Below are positions 35,217 to 50,800 of a DNA stretch of 55,677 nucleotides, piece after piece. The notes under the pieces were generated by a model. The model did no database searches. It was given only the letters and a program-made list of their open reading frames with translations, and was not told the DNA's origin. This DNA comes from Didymodactylos carnosus (Eukaryota; Rotifera; Eurotatoria; Philodinida; Philodinidae). The translations under genes were made by a program, and so were the position numbers. The stretch lies in assembly GCA_905250885.1 (NCBI GenBank), contig CAJNOQ010000304.1, positions 1-55,677 of the forward strand. The letters run 5' to 3'. Position 1 is the first letter of the stretch; the number at the start of each line of letters is the position of its first letter.

Positions 35217-38200
35217 ATGCCTAGTACAGCTGTATCAGCTGACATTGATCATTCATCAGAATCTTCCACAACTTCGTCATCCTCTTGTTCATCATTATTA
35301 ATCACATCACCGTCAGCATCGTCATCACATGATAGCTTATTAAATTCACGTCATTCAACAATTCAACAAGAATCAACGCATAATACCTCATTTGATTTTC
35401 ATGATTTCAACTTACAACTTCAACAAATGTCCTCTACATTTAATAATAATCATGATACAACAGCTACACCAAATGAAGATGGTGGTAGTTTTGGAATATC
35501 TGCAGCAATGATAAGTATGATGGGTTTTGATCAAGAACATGCAGCATATGCTAGAAAAAGTCAGAATATGACAGAATGTGTTCCCGTACCAAGTTCGGAA
35601 CATGTCGCAGAAATTGTTGGACGTCAAGGTAAAAAGTCAATGAAAAAGAAAAAATAATTCTAAAATTTTATAGAATGTTTTTATTTTAGGATGTAAAATA
35701 AAAGCATTACGTGCCAAAACCAATACTTATATCAAAACGCCGGTTAGAGGAGATGAACCTGTATTTATTATAACTGGTCGTAAAGAAGATGTTCATTTGG
35801 CTAAAAAAGAAATATTATCAGCCGCTGAACATTTTTCACAAATACGTGCAGCAAGAAAACAACAAGGAAATAATCAAAATATTACAAGTAGTGGTGCTAC
35901 TAATAATAACAATGGCAACAATAATAATATAATGCAACAAAATTCATTATTATCCATTAATAATAATAGTAATCATCCAGGTGGTCTTACAATGCCCGGT
36001 AATTTAACGACAACAACGACGATGACAAATAAAAATAATAATCATGTTTTACCATCAGCTTCGATTTCATCGACATCGACAACATCTTCGAGTTCGTCTC
36101 TTCCATTAATACAACAGACTTCAGTTTTATCGCAATCATCTACATCACAAACAACCATACAAGTATGTTTATAAAACTATTTTTATAAAAACAGAGCACA
36201 AAAAAAAGTTTTGAAATATACTAATACGAAAGTGTTATTAGATTAATAATTCACACGTCTCATTTTCTTTTGTAATATAGGTTCGCGTTCCATATCGTGT
36301 AGTCGGATTAGTTGTTGGTCCAAAAGGTGCTACCATTAAACGTATTCAACAGACAACAAATACGTATATTGTTACTCCAGGTCGTGATAAAGAGCCAATA
36401 TTTGAAATAGCTGGTCTACCAGATAATGTTGAAGCAGCGAAAATTGAAATCGAAAGTCATATTGCTGTACGTACGGGCAATACTGATTATTCTGGCAATC
36501 AATCCCCTACAGGTTTAAATGAACAACAAAGTATTATTAATCCGGCAAATATTTATGGTAATTTTGTTGGCTCAAATGGAGATAATGATTATGATCATTT
36601 GTACGTTGGTAGCAATAGTAGTTTACTTGGAAATGGAACGGATATAATCGATTTAAATAATCATTGTTCAAAATTAGGTAAATACACTCAAAAAATCCCG
36701 TACTTTTTCTAAGTAACTCCTTAGTTGACAAATGAGAGTTCTGTTAGTGTTTTATCTCCAGGTAATTCGTTCCCTGAACAGCTCTGTTTTGGCGGATATA
36801 CTAGTCAATTGTTAACATTTTCGTTTTTACTTGTGTTTTAGGTAAATTATCATCGATTGTTAACAATAACAAATTATCGTCAAAATTTAGTCATCATTTA
36901 TCGTTACCATTTCATCCCTCAAGCCCACATCAATCACATCGGCCTGCAGATATGTCATCTGGCTCAAACAAAACAATATCAGGAAATTACCATACACTAT
37001 CACAGTCAAATTATTTTCCATTAAATGATTTTTCATCAACTGCTGCATCCATTACAAATGGAACAAATTCATCTTCATTTGATCATTTACTATGTGATAC
37101 TTCATCACCCACAGCAACATCAATAACAGCACAGAATAATAATAATAATAATGATAATAATAATGATTTAACAACAATTTTAGATGGTTTAAAAACAAAT
37201 TCATCATTATATGCTGACACAATATCATCAACATCTTCCTCTGTTTCATCATTATGGCCAACAGCTTCTTCATCAGCATCAAATTTATTTTCAACGACGA
37301 TTACTTCACCAGTACCAACAACGAATGATGCCTTAGCTCAAGCACAGATGTATGGTGGTGCAAGTGCGACTGCATATTCATTTTATATGCCAAATCGTAG
37401 TCGCAGCGAATGTAGTATCGAATTGAATAATATGAGAAAATGTTTATCACCATTTGCTTCACTTAATGGCGGTGGTGTTGATGCCGTGGATAATAATAAT
37501 CCTTCGGGAAATTTTCTTATGACAAATCAACAAACAATTGATACAAATAAATCATCGGTATGTATAACTTCGCGTATATACCCGCATTTGAAAACGTTAA
37601 ATCAATGCATCTCTCGAGTCAGACAGAGTTCAGTTTTATTGTATGAGAAATCTACTTCCGAACTTTTTTTTTGTAAAAGTTGATTTGCCAGTGCTGAACT
37701 CTCTTCTTTTTCCTTCAAGGTACGTCGTATGCATAGCGATCCATTAGTTAATAATTATTCATATTTACAATTCATATCAACACAGGAAAATTTTCCACTT
37801 ATGTGTAACACAACTGATATCAATAATAATTCATTGATCGATGCATCCTCATTATTATTATCTCCATCAGCAGCCGATATAGTTCAACAAGATCTATTTT
37901 CAGGTGTACCATCATCTACCTCAACAACAACAAGATCAATGACACCAACATCAGCTGCATCATTGAATGATCAACAATCATCATTGAATACTTTATTTGC
38001 TCATGCAGTTCAACGTCGTTTGAATGAATCATCAAACAGTTGTAAAACAAACACAACCACTACAAATTATTTATCACCCTCGTCATTTAACTATCAACCA
38101 TGTTCACAATGTGGTCAATTAACATTGACTTCAATGACACAATGTGGTCATTTCTGTTATTGTCTTGATTGTGCTGCTCATTCATCAACAACAAAATATT

Positions 38201-38253
38201 GTCCATTATGTAATAATAATACATTTGGTGCTCAACATGTCACAACATATTAA
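35217..38253 (+). CDS. MEX3: MEX3 RNA-binding E3 ubiquitin ligase homologue (KH-KH-RING), 5 exons
   Basis: Post-transcriptional regulator: two KH domains bind mRNA 3' UTRs, and the C-terminal RING gives ubiquitin-ligase activity. MEX-3 proteins control cell fate and germline/soma decisions in animals. Exons: 35217-35628, 35690-36162, 36281-36677, 36842-37557, 37720-38253; joined length 843 residues. KH1 follows [17 protein letters not shown] with its GxxG loop GRQG at 135-138 and continues [22 protein letters not shown]2 has [17 protein letters not shown] with the loop GPKG at 308-311. Residues about 400-790 are very rich in N, S, T and Q and probably disordered; RRMHSDP in exon 5 matches the short conserved phospho-site block of vertebrate MEX3. 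The RING at 794-830 keeps [15 protein letters not shown] and CPLC. The first ATG before KH1 with the same frame was taken. One MEX3 paralogue; letter not assignable. Confidence 0.96.
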
Positions 38254-38683
38254 AAAGGTGTGTAGTTTTTCTTTTCTTTTTTTTGTGTGCGCGCAATATA
38301 GATGTAGATGAGTTCAAAATTCACATTTTCTCTTTTCCTCGTTGATTCATTGTTGCTGTTTGTTGTTGTTTATTTTGCTGCTGCAGATACGAAAAATCTC
38401 TAAAACACAAAAAAAAAACTATAAGATTTATCTGTTCGAAGAGAGAATAGTTTATTCTTTTACTTTTTATACGTATATTCTTTCTATAAGAGATATATTG
38501 ATATATCCTGTTTTTTTCATTTAATTTCATTTCTTTTGTGTGCATGTGTCCTCTAAGAATCACTCTTCTATATAATAGAGATAAATAAGAGAAAGAGAGA
38601 GGGAGAGATCTGCTATTTTGTTTATCTATTTTCAGTTTATTTTTTGTCTCTGCGATCTTGAGAATATCTTATACTACCTTCTT

Positions 38684-38718
38684 TTGTTGTTGTTGTTGTT
38701 GTTGTTGTTGCTGTTGTT
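38684..38718 (+). repeat. (GTT)n microsatellite
   Basis: About eleven GTT units with one GCT interruption, 430 bp after the MEX3 stop. Confidence 0.95.
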
Positions 38719-41700
38719 CTAGTCTTAGCTAGTCAAAAAACATACACATACATACACACATGATTTTGGTTAGCGCATGTTATAAGCAGATTCTCTAAGT
38801 AGAAGTATTAAAAATATGGTCAAACACGCACAACATTTTTTTCGTCAGGGATCTTTTTTTTAGTTGCTGAACGCATTGCTTCAATTTTTGTTGTTTCACG
38901 TTGTTGTTCATTTATTTATTATTATTTATTTAAAAGGCAAGAAGAAAAAAGTTTCTAGTGTGCTCATTGTCATATATAAATTTAATAGCACGTGTTTCTT
39001 TTATATCATCAACAAATTTTTTATCTAGGAAAAAAAGGTGTTCGTGTTGTTCCCTTTTTTAATATACTATTGTTAGCCATAACATGTGCATGATTGATTT
39101 TTAGTGTTTATTTATATTTTTTGCTTATTATTTGTGTTGTTCATAGGGAATAAGATCGCTTACACACATATGTAGAGTTTGTTTGTATGCGCACACCCAT
39201 TATTATTTAGAATTAGTTGCTTCTTTTTTTTTATTTTTCTATCCATTATTTTGTCTATCTTCGCGGCTCGTTGACGGCGAACAAACTAAACACACATTTA
39301 TGTTCAGGGATTCAGATTGTTCTACTTCTCTTTTGTTTGTTTTATTTTGTATGGGCAAAACAAATCTATCTTTTTTTATTTCAGGTATCGTGCTCGTTTT
39401 TTTTTTATTTTATATATTTTTGTCGTTGTTGGTGTCAAACATCCACCCTGTCATCCATCAGTTTTTGTGTGTTTTATTTATTTTTTTCATTCTTTCCGTC
39501 TATCTCAAAGGTGGTACATATATATATATATTTTTGTTTGTTTGTTTGCTGTTATATAGATTTATCGTTTTTTTTTTTTTTTTTTGTTGATTTCATCACC
39601 ACTGCCCGTACACATACACATAGGTCATACCTAATCACACTCAGGAAAAAAAGTATATATATATACATATATAGATCTATATAGATATAATTTTAAATAA
39701 GAGAAGAAAACAAACAAAAAATTTTTTTTATTCAGGTGTATGTGGTTTTGATTCGTGTATGTGTGTCTTTAGATACTATTGTTCTTCTTTCTTTTTTTGC
39801 TTTTTTTCTATTTTTCACACATTGTCAAAAAAAACACGTAAAACACTTAATAAAATTTATTATCTAAAGATAAATTATATATGATACTTTGTTATATTCA
39901 TTCAACAACGAATTTTAATTTATAGATTTTACTTGAATGGGAATGTAATGGGACTGTTCTTTGACAGACTGACTGAGACGAATAGTTAACCTTGAGTTTG
40001 CTAGACTGAACGTTAAAAAATATTTCCAAGGTGGCCTAGTTAAGTAACCCCTTGCGTTATTTCTTTGGAGAAAGTCATGAAATACGAAGAGAATTGGTTT
40101 TCGAGTTGATCATCAAATTTGTTCTTAATTCGTGAGCAGTATGTTTACTTTGACTGTATTTTGTCTGCTAATCTATAGTCAAGAAGTCGATGCCTCTCCT
40201 TGCCTAATAAAAGTCTAGAAAAAAATTTAGAAAAGGCAAGCAAAAACATTTTTTTTACTTGGAAAGATTCTAATGATGCGTCTCCTACTCAGTCTTCTCG
40301 AGACATCATTTTTGTGTTTTTCTTCATTGGTATGATGCCTTGATCGATTAGTTTTTATGATTATGGCCTTGTATAAAAAAGAAAATATTTTAGAAAATAT
40401 GATGCCCTTGCTATCGTATTTAATTTGCACCGAACACGATTGCGATCATTATTATTATTTTTCTATTTTGTTTGATATATATTTCTTTCGGATACGAAGT
40501 CGAAGAATTAAAATAATACGAACACAAACGTTGAATGAGTGTATGAAGTTAATATTGATGAGAAAAGCTAGTTGACCATTTTTTTTGTTTGTGTGCATGT
40601 TACCTAGTTCTAGAACGTTTTTCGCCAAGTTCTTTCTCGAATATGTAAGTTTATTTTGATGATTACCATCAGAATAGCTCAAATAGCAGTTTTTTCTTCA
40701 ATCTCTATTTCTTTTACGGTCTTATTGATACAATATCTGATTTTCGATTATTTATTTTACTTTTTTTTGTTGAAAATCAGATGATTACTGCTATGTGAAT
40801 TCTAGAGATCGGCAAATCAGTGGAGAAAAACTGTATATACGCATACACATCTACCTGATGTTATCTAAAGTATATTGATAAGTTACTGACAAACTTTTCT
40901 TGTTATTGCTGTCTATGCACTGTACTTTTGCATGTGATACTTGAACATATGATCAACTTAACTCTCCAACTTCAAGCATCATCACTTCATGTCAATTTTC
41001 TCTGCATGCATTCGTTGTATATCCTTCTGATAATAGCAACAAAAAAAAAAAAAGAAGAAAGACCTACTTTTTTTTATAACTGCATCCAAACAATATTTTA
41101 TGGGGTTCATCTAACGGTCATTCCTGTGTAGGAGAAAAGAAGGAAAAAAAACGAGTCAATTTGTCCTCTCTATACGTACATATCTATCACATTTTCTAAT
41201 AATGATGATAATGACGGCGGCGACAGTAAAGTTTCTATTCTTAAAAAAGTTAATTGCATTTTACTCTTCATTCTCATGTTAATATATAGTTCTATATAAT
41301 TACCCATATAAAAGAGGGAGTTTATTTCATGATTTTAGAAAAAGTACTATTGCCTTCAAGCTAAACATTCCAGTTTCAGTTGTAATGTGTTTTACTTGTT
41401 CTTTAGTCATCAAGTAGCATTTCAAATAGACTTTTTTGTTTTATTTCTCTCGATTTAGTTTAACATTTTTCTATGATCAAGTTTCTTCATTTCTATTCCT
41501 TGTATATATATATATATAATATAGTTGATGCCAATTTTACGTTGATATTACATCACTTAAGCTTAAAATTAAAAATATTTTAATAAGAATGGGATTAGTT
41601 ATCTAATATCAAATTTTTGAACTTTCAGCTGTTTCAACAAAGATCTTTATCTTCTGGATTATTTAAATAAAAACAATCTTAGTCCTCTATTTTTAGTTGA

Positions 41701-44700
41701 TTTATATGAATATACGCCTTTGGAAGTGTTTTTTAATTGTGCCAAATGTTTTATCTTTTCTTTTCTTTTTTTGAACGTACAACTGATTATTATTTTTTAG
41801 TTGAAATAAACATCTGGTATGGTAAATTAACCGTTCACTAAAAAAATTAATTCATGTTCATCAAGACTGATGCCATACTTATTATCTGAACTGTACTTTA
41901 TCACATCTGGCAACTGATTGAACTTCATGATCGATATTGAAATGAAAGAAAAATAACTTCTAACGTTCTCACATTATATCATTGTCCAAATGTTGTTTTA
42001 AAAGAAAAGAAAAACTCAATAATAATAATTATTGAAAGAAAAATTGAATGTCTTTGAACTCGTCAAAACGTGATAATTTTCGTTTTGTGTGTTTTATTAG
42101 TATATGCACGTACTTGTGGCAACTGTTCGATGTATATGCAATATTTTTGAAAGATTTTTTTTCTTCAAATCACATTAGGAATAATAAAATAACATAACGT
42201 TGCTGTTAATCATCATTAAAAAAAAACTGCTTATATTCGTTCTAGTTAAGAAGAGAGTGTCGATTTCATAAATATTGAAACAAAATCAAAATGACTATTA
42301 TTTGATTATAATTTTTAATAAATTTTTTCTAAATATGTCAAAATTCCATAGTATTTTGAATTTACTTATGCTATAAATTTTGTGAATATCATTCATAATG
42401 AAAGTTATGTGTTTTTTGTTTCATCTATTTCCCTAAATGGTAGTTTATTCGTGTTGGTATCTAGAGAGAAAAAATATTTTAATACGCATTATCTTTCTTC
42501 TGTTATTTTTTCTTGGCTTAAAAACAGATTTGCAATATGTTATTCATGAAAATAGTACGTAGTATCTACTATTAGAGAAAAAAATAAATAAAAAAAGAGA
42601 TAAGATAGTAGTTTGTCTGTCTGATGTATTTGTTTTTCTGTAAACGAGCTAGATTTACGATTAATGTATAAACAACTATTAGATATCTGTCACATGTTTT
42701 GGTTTCTTTTTTTAATAAGAGCAATGAATCTTAGTCAGTGTCAAAAATTTCGATTATATCCTGTCAAATTGTGGTTATCAATAGAAACATAGCGCAGATA
42801 AATATTATTCATACAGTTCAATCTAGTTCTTATTTTAAATTTGTCACCAATATTTTGTATGATGAGTGAAGAATTAAATTAGAGAAGAAAAAAAAAAACT
42901 TACATGAAAATATTTGTTTTTCTAACTTTATAATTTTGACTTTAATGTCAATTTTTTTTTATATTTTTATTTTTTCTATCTTCTTGCATAAGGATTCCTC
43001 TCTAAAAAGTTTATTTCTTTTAAATTTTAGTCTTGACGATGTTTGTCATACATATCTAGATCAAAATAATCACATTTAAATATATCTGGTAGAAAGGGAG
43101 AAAAAAGTTCAAACATAGTCAAATTGAGTCGTTGTTTTTTTTTTTCTATGTTACTTTTTATTTACTGTTCTAATTGTAAATACTGTACTCATTCACACTG
43201 ATTTATTTAAATTAGGACAACATAATGTATAAATGAATAGTAGGATGAATGTGTTTTATAAAAATAAAATTAATTAGACTAAAAGATTAAATTACTCATG
43301 CGTAGTTGTTAATCGATGCTGGAAAAGTATCGATAATTTAATAGGTTCTTTTCATAGAATGTTAACAATACATTATGTTCTAGTTTAAGCTTTATTTTTA
43401 CGAAAATATGTTCCTATTTAAGTTTGTTTTAGAAAAAGAAAAATCTATTCTATGTGACAAATGTAACGATGAGAGAGATTTTTTCTTGATTCATCATTAT
43501 AGGTAGCTCTCTTTTTTTGTAGTAGTAGTAGTAGTAATAATGATTCATTGACATTGGCGTTTTATTATTATTATTGTAAACAATGCAGACATAATGACAT
43601 GTATCATATGTTCGTATATGTAATGGTATTTAAACATACACATATCGACAATTGCTACGTGTGTGTGTGCATAACATCCTAGTACATATTTATAAAAAGG
43701 TTTACTCACATTAGATTTGACTTGACTAGCAGATGTTATTTTCTTGATATACAAATAAATCTTCTCTCTTATATCGCTGTATGAACGCCCATTTCTCTGT
43801 ATAGAGAGAGACAGAGAGAGAGATGCATGCAGTCATTCTGTTAAAAACCATTAGACAGACATTGATAAAAATGAGAGAGAGCACTTAGTTATCCTTTAAG
43901 TTGATGATAGAGAATATACAAAACAATGTGTATATTGACACTTCTTAATACTTATGATCAATTTTTAACAATCCCTAATGTAAAATTTAGAAATTAATGA
44001 CGATATTCTCAATAGAATACTAATAATAATAAGAAAAACATGTTAGAAAATAATAATGTAGAATATCGGTATTTATAGTAAAAAATTTAGTATTACGGTA
44101 TACTATTGTAGTTTGAACAATGAGTAATTAATTTTCTATTCGATCATTGTACTTTTAGCCATACGATTTAGATCATTAAGTTTTCTTTCTTGTTTTAAAC
44201 TAACATAAAGTAAGAATAATTGATGCAGAAAATGAGAATCTATCCAATTAAGCGTCTTATATTTCCTCTTTATTTATATATATATATATCTACATATATT
44301 TAGTGATCAAATTCTTAAACCGTTACTCCAGAATCGTACAATTCTATTTTTAACAAAGACAAATGACTGGCTATAGAGAAAATTTATTAATGGAATAGAT
44401 TAAGACTTTAGTCTTTTTTTTTTTATTGAAATCTAAATGATATAAAACACTAAACAAATGATGAGATATCAGTAGCAAGGTACTTATTTTATGTGAATAA
44501 AAATTATGCTATCAATAATCCTCTCTCTCTCTCTCTATTACAATATATAAGTTTTATCTGGTATAGTTTTTCATTGTTTTGTTAATTGTTAAAAAAACAA
44601 CATTCTTTTATTTACCATTAAAATTATAGTCGCATATTGAACCATAAAAGTATGGGGTTGAATCCATATTTGATTAAGAAAATAAATGGACGAACTTTAC

Positions 44701-44773
44701 TTTTGTTCGATACGCAAAGTTAACTTTTATGTTAAAGGCTAAATTTAAAATTGGATTTTCTCTTCATTTAATC

Positions 44774-44775
44774 TA

Positions 44776-44811
<36 letters not shown>
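44774..44811 (+). repeat. (ATT)n microsatellite
   Basis: Uninterrupted ATT units over about 38 bp. Confidence 0.95.
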
Positions 44812-44812
<1 letters not shown>

Positions 44813-47800
44813 TAAAAAAGAAACCAATAATTATCTTTTTCATGGTTGTTACTTTTTTTGTCACTGTTCCATTTTGATACGCATATATTCTCTCGTACAC
44901 ATAACACAGTTCAATAATCTCATATTGCAAGGCCGTTGTATACTGTGATATAGTTTTTGCTGCTATTGTATTACACAGTTGGATGCGTGTTTCGTTTTTT
45001 AAGACAAATATAAATGTAAAATTGATTTTCTTTTATGTATGTGTGAAGACCAATTTGAAATGTAAAAATATGCGATCAGAGACATGATGCTCACAGTCAT
45101 ATATATATATATTTTTTGCTCTCTCTCCTTGTCTCAATGTCTGTGAATGATTTCAATTGATTATATTCAGTTATAAATGTGTATTTACATTTAACCTAGA
45201 ATAAAGACAAAAATAAATGTGACATGGTCTAATTATTAATCAGACGACTAAATGAAAGTATTTTTCAAATTTAAAAATTCTATTCTAAAAAAAAAAGAAT
45301 TATATGACGAATAATAATTATTACGTTGAGTTGAGTAGAGAGCATATCAAAAGCAAAAAATCTGAGTCAATGAAACGTTTATTGAATTGAGTGAAAGTTT
45401 TTCTTTTCAACTCTTGTAGATTAAAATTGCATGAACAATTCATTTTGTGGAGGGAAAAATAAAAAAACTGTTATTTTTCTTTTCAAATCTAATCTGAACT
45501 TTTCCTTATGTTCGATTGACGGTATACTTGAGAATAAATTCAAAAACATTTATCTCTTTTTTTCTTTTTGTTAATCTGTTTTCATTATAGATATGTGTAT
45601 TATCGCTCGTGCATGTTGTTTCATGTTTGAGATAATCAAGTGTAGATCTATGTGTGCTATTGATGTCTAATTAGAAAGATCAATGGTATTAACACTGTTC
45701 GCTAAATTTAGAACTGTTGAAAATACGGAAATATTTGTTTTTCATCAAACAATTAGATAGAATTATCTACTTTTATACATCATTTAAATAAATTATTAAT
45801 TTGTAGTGTAAAAAATAACAACGAGAAAAAGAGTTCTTTTTTTCCATGAAATCTATTAAAATTTAAAAAGTAAATTATTTTAGTATAAATAATAATATCT
45901 AGTTCTATCCAGGTATATTCATTTTGTTGTTGTTTTTTCCCGTATTTCTATCATTCTCATACATGAGTGGATTTATTATAAAATATATTTCGACTTTGTT
46001 CCCTTTATAATTAAAGAAAAAAAAGAGAAAAAAAAAATATATGTAAATGTCTATAGTAATTTTTTTTAACGTAAACCAGACTCATATCAATATGAATGAT
46101 CGGGTACACATCAAACAACTGAAAACTAAATATGTCAAAAAGTCATAGGATAATGGATGAATAACAAAATGTTTTCTCAAATAGATCGCAAAGACAGTCT
46201 AGATAAAGTTTCAAACGTCTACTGTACATAGATAGTAAACATTTTTTTTTTCATATATCAAAAAAATTTATATTAATTATCTATACATGATACAATTTTA
46301 TTTTTTTGTGTTTCTTTATACCTGAAATGTTTACTAAGCTGATTGTCCTAGAACATGTCAACTTGTTCAAACACAAATGAAGAGTTAGTTAATCTTTGAA
46401 GTATTCATTACGGTACAAAAATATTAACTACTGGGAGATATTGTTCATTCATCATATATACAAAAAAAACCTAATGTTTGCGTGAGAAACAGAAGATTTA
46501 AAAGGGAGAGTTAAAACGAGATTAAATATCGTTTTCTTTTGCCATATGATTTCTCTTGAGAAATGAACTTTTGACCTCTTTGTTTATTGTTTTACGATAT
46601 TATAATTCGTTTTTTTTTTTCTTCTATCGTTTTATGTATGATGGAGCACTTGAATAGAAAAAACTTATGCAGTCGAAGCTCATCAACTTCAAAAAACGTC
46701 ATCTGGATAATCGACTATTCATCATTCAACAGAAATTTGTTTTCCAAAAAAAAAACAGTAGACTTGTAAAGAATTGTTAATAAGCGGAAAAAAAAAAACT
46801 CATGACAATAGCAGGTTTTATTATTTGCGAACTTGTCTAGTTTAGTCAATATTTGCCTTCTATTTGCCTACAGAAAAGATTATGTTATGATTGTATGCTT
46901 CTTTTTGAGGGTGATATATTTGGAAAAATTTACATGAAACCTTTAACAACCGTTTGAATACACATCATAGGCTTCCAAGAATAACAGTTGAAGATCATAA
47001 ATATGAGAAGTCAATTTAACACAGAGGAAGTTCGAATCAAATTTGCAATCTTGTCTAGATATGTTATATTTTGCCAATAGAAAATTTTCACTTCTAGATT
47101 TTGAGTTCGAATTTTTATTCAAAATCTGAAAATATCGATAAATCAAAAGTGTATTATGAAAAATTTCAGAAAAGAGCATCATACAAATAGAATGACATTT
47201 TTATGTTATAATAAATAATAAATAATCTATTAGAAAATAGATATTGTAAGGCAAATGTGAATAGTAATTACTCGTATATTGTTTGTTGAAATGTCTTATT
47301 ATGTATACATACATCTACACTATTGACGTTCATTTACGATATACTATATAATGGCGTAATAGTATATTGTTGTTGTCAGTAGTGTGTCATCTTATGACAA
47401 CAACAACAACAATTTCTTTTTCTGTAGAGATGAAGTGCATATATTTATCTATGTTTGTTCTGTATAATTATAGTGAGAATACTTGTGTAATCAAGTTTAT
47501 TTTTGATTTAGTTCATCATCGTAATATACGATCAATTGAACTGTAACAAATTTCTTTTTTTGCTTGTTTTAATAGAAATAAAAATGTGATCGTAGAGTAA
47601 GAAAATAGTGATTACGTCAGAGCACGTGTGTAAAGAGAAGAAAAACACCCAAAATCAGACATTTAAAATAATAGAAACAAATGAAACTGTATTAGAATAA
47701 TGAGATGATGAACACCTGGTGATATTAAGAACAATTGAATTTTATAATTCTAATTTTTTTTTCTTTTTAAAATAGAGCATTTTTAGATGAAAATGGTTAT

Positions 47801-50800
47801 CGTATTTCACTTTTTCTCATTGATAATGATATCAACGACAGCCTTCGAGTCATGCATGCTACTATTATTAAAAAAAATTTGAAGTCATACCATTTTAAGA
47901 TCATAATCAAGAAAGATGACGTTTTAACCAGAAAGATTTGTCAGACAGAACAGCTTTATCCGTTGATGATGTTGTCAAATATTTTTTTTCTTTTTTTTAA
48001 TACCAATAGATGTATTAAAGATAGTATTAGAATCTAATTTTTGTATAATTAAAATTGTACAAACGTTTTTCCTTCACTTTTTCTTAATGAGATCTTCTAG
48101 TACGACGAATGTCAATAGAAAATTTTCGTTGATTAATGTGCATGCATATTCTATATAGTTGTTCATCAAGAACTACTTAAATTTTGATCGATTGAGATTA
48201 CGATACGAACTAATGTACACATTTTTACATCGATAAGTTTCTTCTCTTCAGTATCTGAGATATCATTATTATGATGACATCTATGATCTCATATTTTGAC
48301 ACTCTTTTCACTCTCTTCACAATATGTGTGTGTATGAATGATGTAATTGATTAGACATGATAACAGTTTTAAAAACATTAAGGAGGCCCCCCCCTTAAAT
48401 AAATCGATTTTCAGTTGTCTAACCGATTTCAAGCTTTTTATGTGAGTGAATAGCCTTCCATATCTTCTATCAGAATCTGTATTGCTTTATACACCCTACT
48501 ATTAATTTTTGTTGAATTTTACAAACGTTTTCGAAATCACTCATGAAGCAAGATCGTTAAAGCCAACTATTTTTTATGCTCTATGCTCCATTGGGTTCTT
48601 GCTTTGATTATGTGGGTTTATAGAGCAGATTCATGCCGCTGAAGACGCAAAAAGACGATGTTTCGTCAAAGTACGACATGGCGAACCTCTGTACAACGTC
48701 GTCTTAGAGTGCTCTAAAGTCTAAACTACGCCAAACGAATACACAGTGTCTTTAGATTACAGTTTGTTTATCCGTCATGTAAGGCATATTTTTCTCACAA
48801 AAATACCATACTGAAATATTCGTATGAAAGTTTCATGTTAAATCGAGATTTTTGCATCGACAATTTTTAAAATTCAATATTTTAACTAATAACTGTTGAA
48901 CAATTCAGCTTTTCGAATATAAATATAATCATAACATTTTCTAATCATGTCCTTTAATCTGTGAAAATTTCGTTCAGATCGAATGCAAGTTTTGAAAAAA
49001 ATGTTTTCAAGAAGATCCGCTTGAAACTGACTGTAAAAAAAATTTGTGAGAATGTGTCACAAACGTTGTGGTTATTCTTATCGATCAGATAAGAATGACA
49101 CTCCACTCGTTAGAGAAAAAACAGCGTTTAACATTATCTAAATTTTATTGTTATTCAATAGAATAGAAAATTGTAAAAAACCGAATGATAATGATTGATG
49201 TGATGTATATATACAGTCCTTGCAATGATGATTACAATCGATAATAACAGATAAGAAAACATTTGGTCGGCTCTTCATTTGACGGCAATTTACATATCTA
49301 AAAATAGAAGACACTCGTTGTTTTCGAAATTAATTGTTTAACTACAATAAACCATTTCTGCTGTAAAGAATATTGCAGACCATGTTAAAATAACAAATAA
49401 TATTTTCAAGCTGTTAACATGCTTGTTTTTGATTTAGTATATTGAAACTCACACTAGTTTATATTTTGTTGTACATTATATTTATATGTATAAATGAAGA
49501 GATTTGAGACAGAAACAATACTACACTGTCGTCTTTTTTCCTGTTCTTTTGTGACAGAAATTTCCAATATTCATGATCTAGGACAAAAGAATTCAGTCTG
49601 ATTGTCCGTGTTATGTATTTTATTCTTTAAATGACCCTCTATAGCAATGAACAGTAAAAAAAGACACTATTGTTCTAGATTTTTGGTATAAAGGCGTTAG
49701 TTATCAAAAACATATACACAAATTATCACGTACATTTCATTTTTTTCCATGTGATATAACATTTTTTACTCTTTTTAGCAGCAGTATTAACAATAGTTGT
49801 GGACAGTGCTATATAATCAAAAATGTTGCTAGAACTACTATCAACTTTTATCACATATATTAATGTCATAAATGTGAACATTAAGGCTTACACTTGCGTG
49901 CATGAGCAATTGGTTAATGTTTTAGTCAAGATTTCTTAAATATAGACGATAGATTGTTGTTGTTTTGTAAGATTAATATATTTGTGTGATTTATTATTAG
50001 AATTAAGAATACAATAGAATTCGCGATAGTTGTGTGTGTATGTTCTGTAATTATTAATACTCTAGGTCAACTATGCCTCTGGATAAAGAATATCGTTCCT
50101 TATTGTTTAGTTAATGCGTCGACAGAATGAATACGATAGATAAAACGGAGGTTGCATCATTTTCAAAAGAAGTATTTAGTACATTCGTTCACATTTGAAC
50201 CAATTTTCTGCTCTTTTTACGTTTGTTTTTTTTCTATTAAAAACAATAGCTGTTTAATTAATCGTGAATATATAGAGCTTTGAGCAATACGTTTTAACAC
50301 CAAACATAAATTGAATTCAATCTTTTTAATGGATATGATTGATCTGTCATCTTTCATTTCATTGAAACACTCAAAAAAACACAAAACAAATCCGAATACC
50401 ATTTTAAAGTTCAACTCATGATGAATAGAGAGTAAAGGTCATGTGAAATGTTCATGTAATGGCTACAAAATTTATTGAAAACACGTTGAGTTTATGAGAT
50501 TTTGAATGTATTTAAGCTAAAGTACTGTATCATTGTTCAAATTTGGGATTAGTTTTCAAATGACTTTTGTATTAATAATAAAGAGAATAACCCCTCTTTT
50601 TGTTGTTATACAAAAATGAAGTTTACGCACGGGCGACACATATTTAACAACGAATTAATCCGAATTTATGTACTTTTATGTACAAACAAAATCAAAGCCT
50701 TTTGGATATCCTATTGTGTAAATATATGCATTTTATACCACATGTTTATAACGTTATAAATTCTTCAATTCATATACATCAAATTTTCTCGTTATGTCGT

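Noticed and set aside
39183..39684. Overlapping plus-strand ORFs of 80-155 codons rich in Phe, Leu and Tyr
   Set aside because: They are translations of T-rich low-complexity DNA, overlap in several frames, and lack any motif.
44640..44675. B-box-like GGGTTGAATCC
   Set aside because: No matching A-box or acceptor stem at the proper distance.
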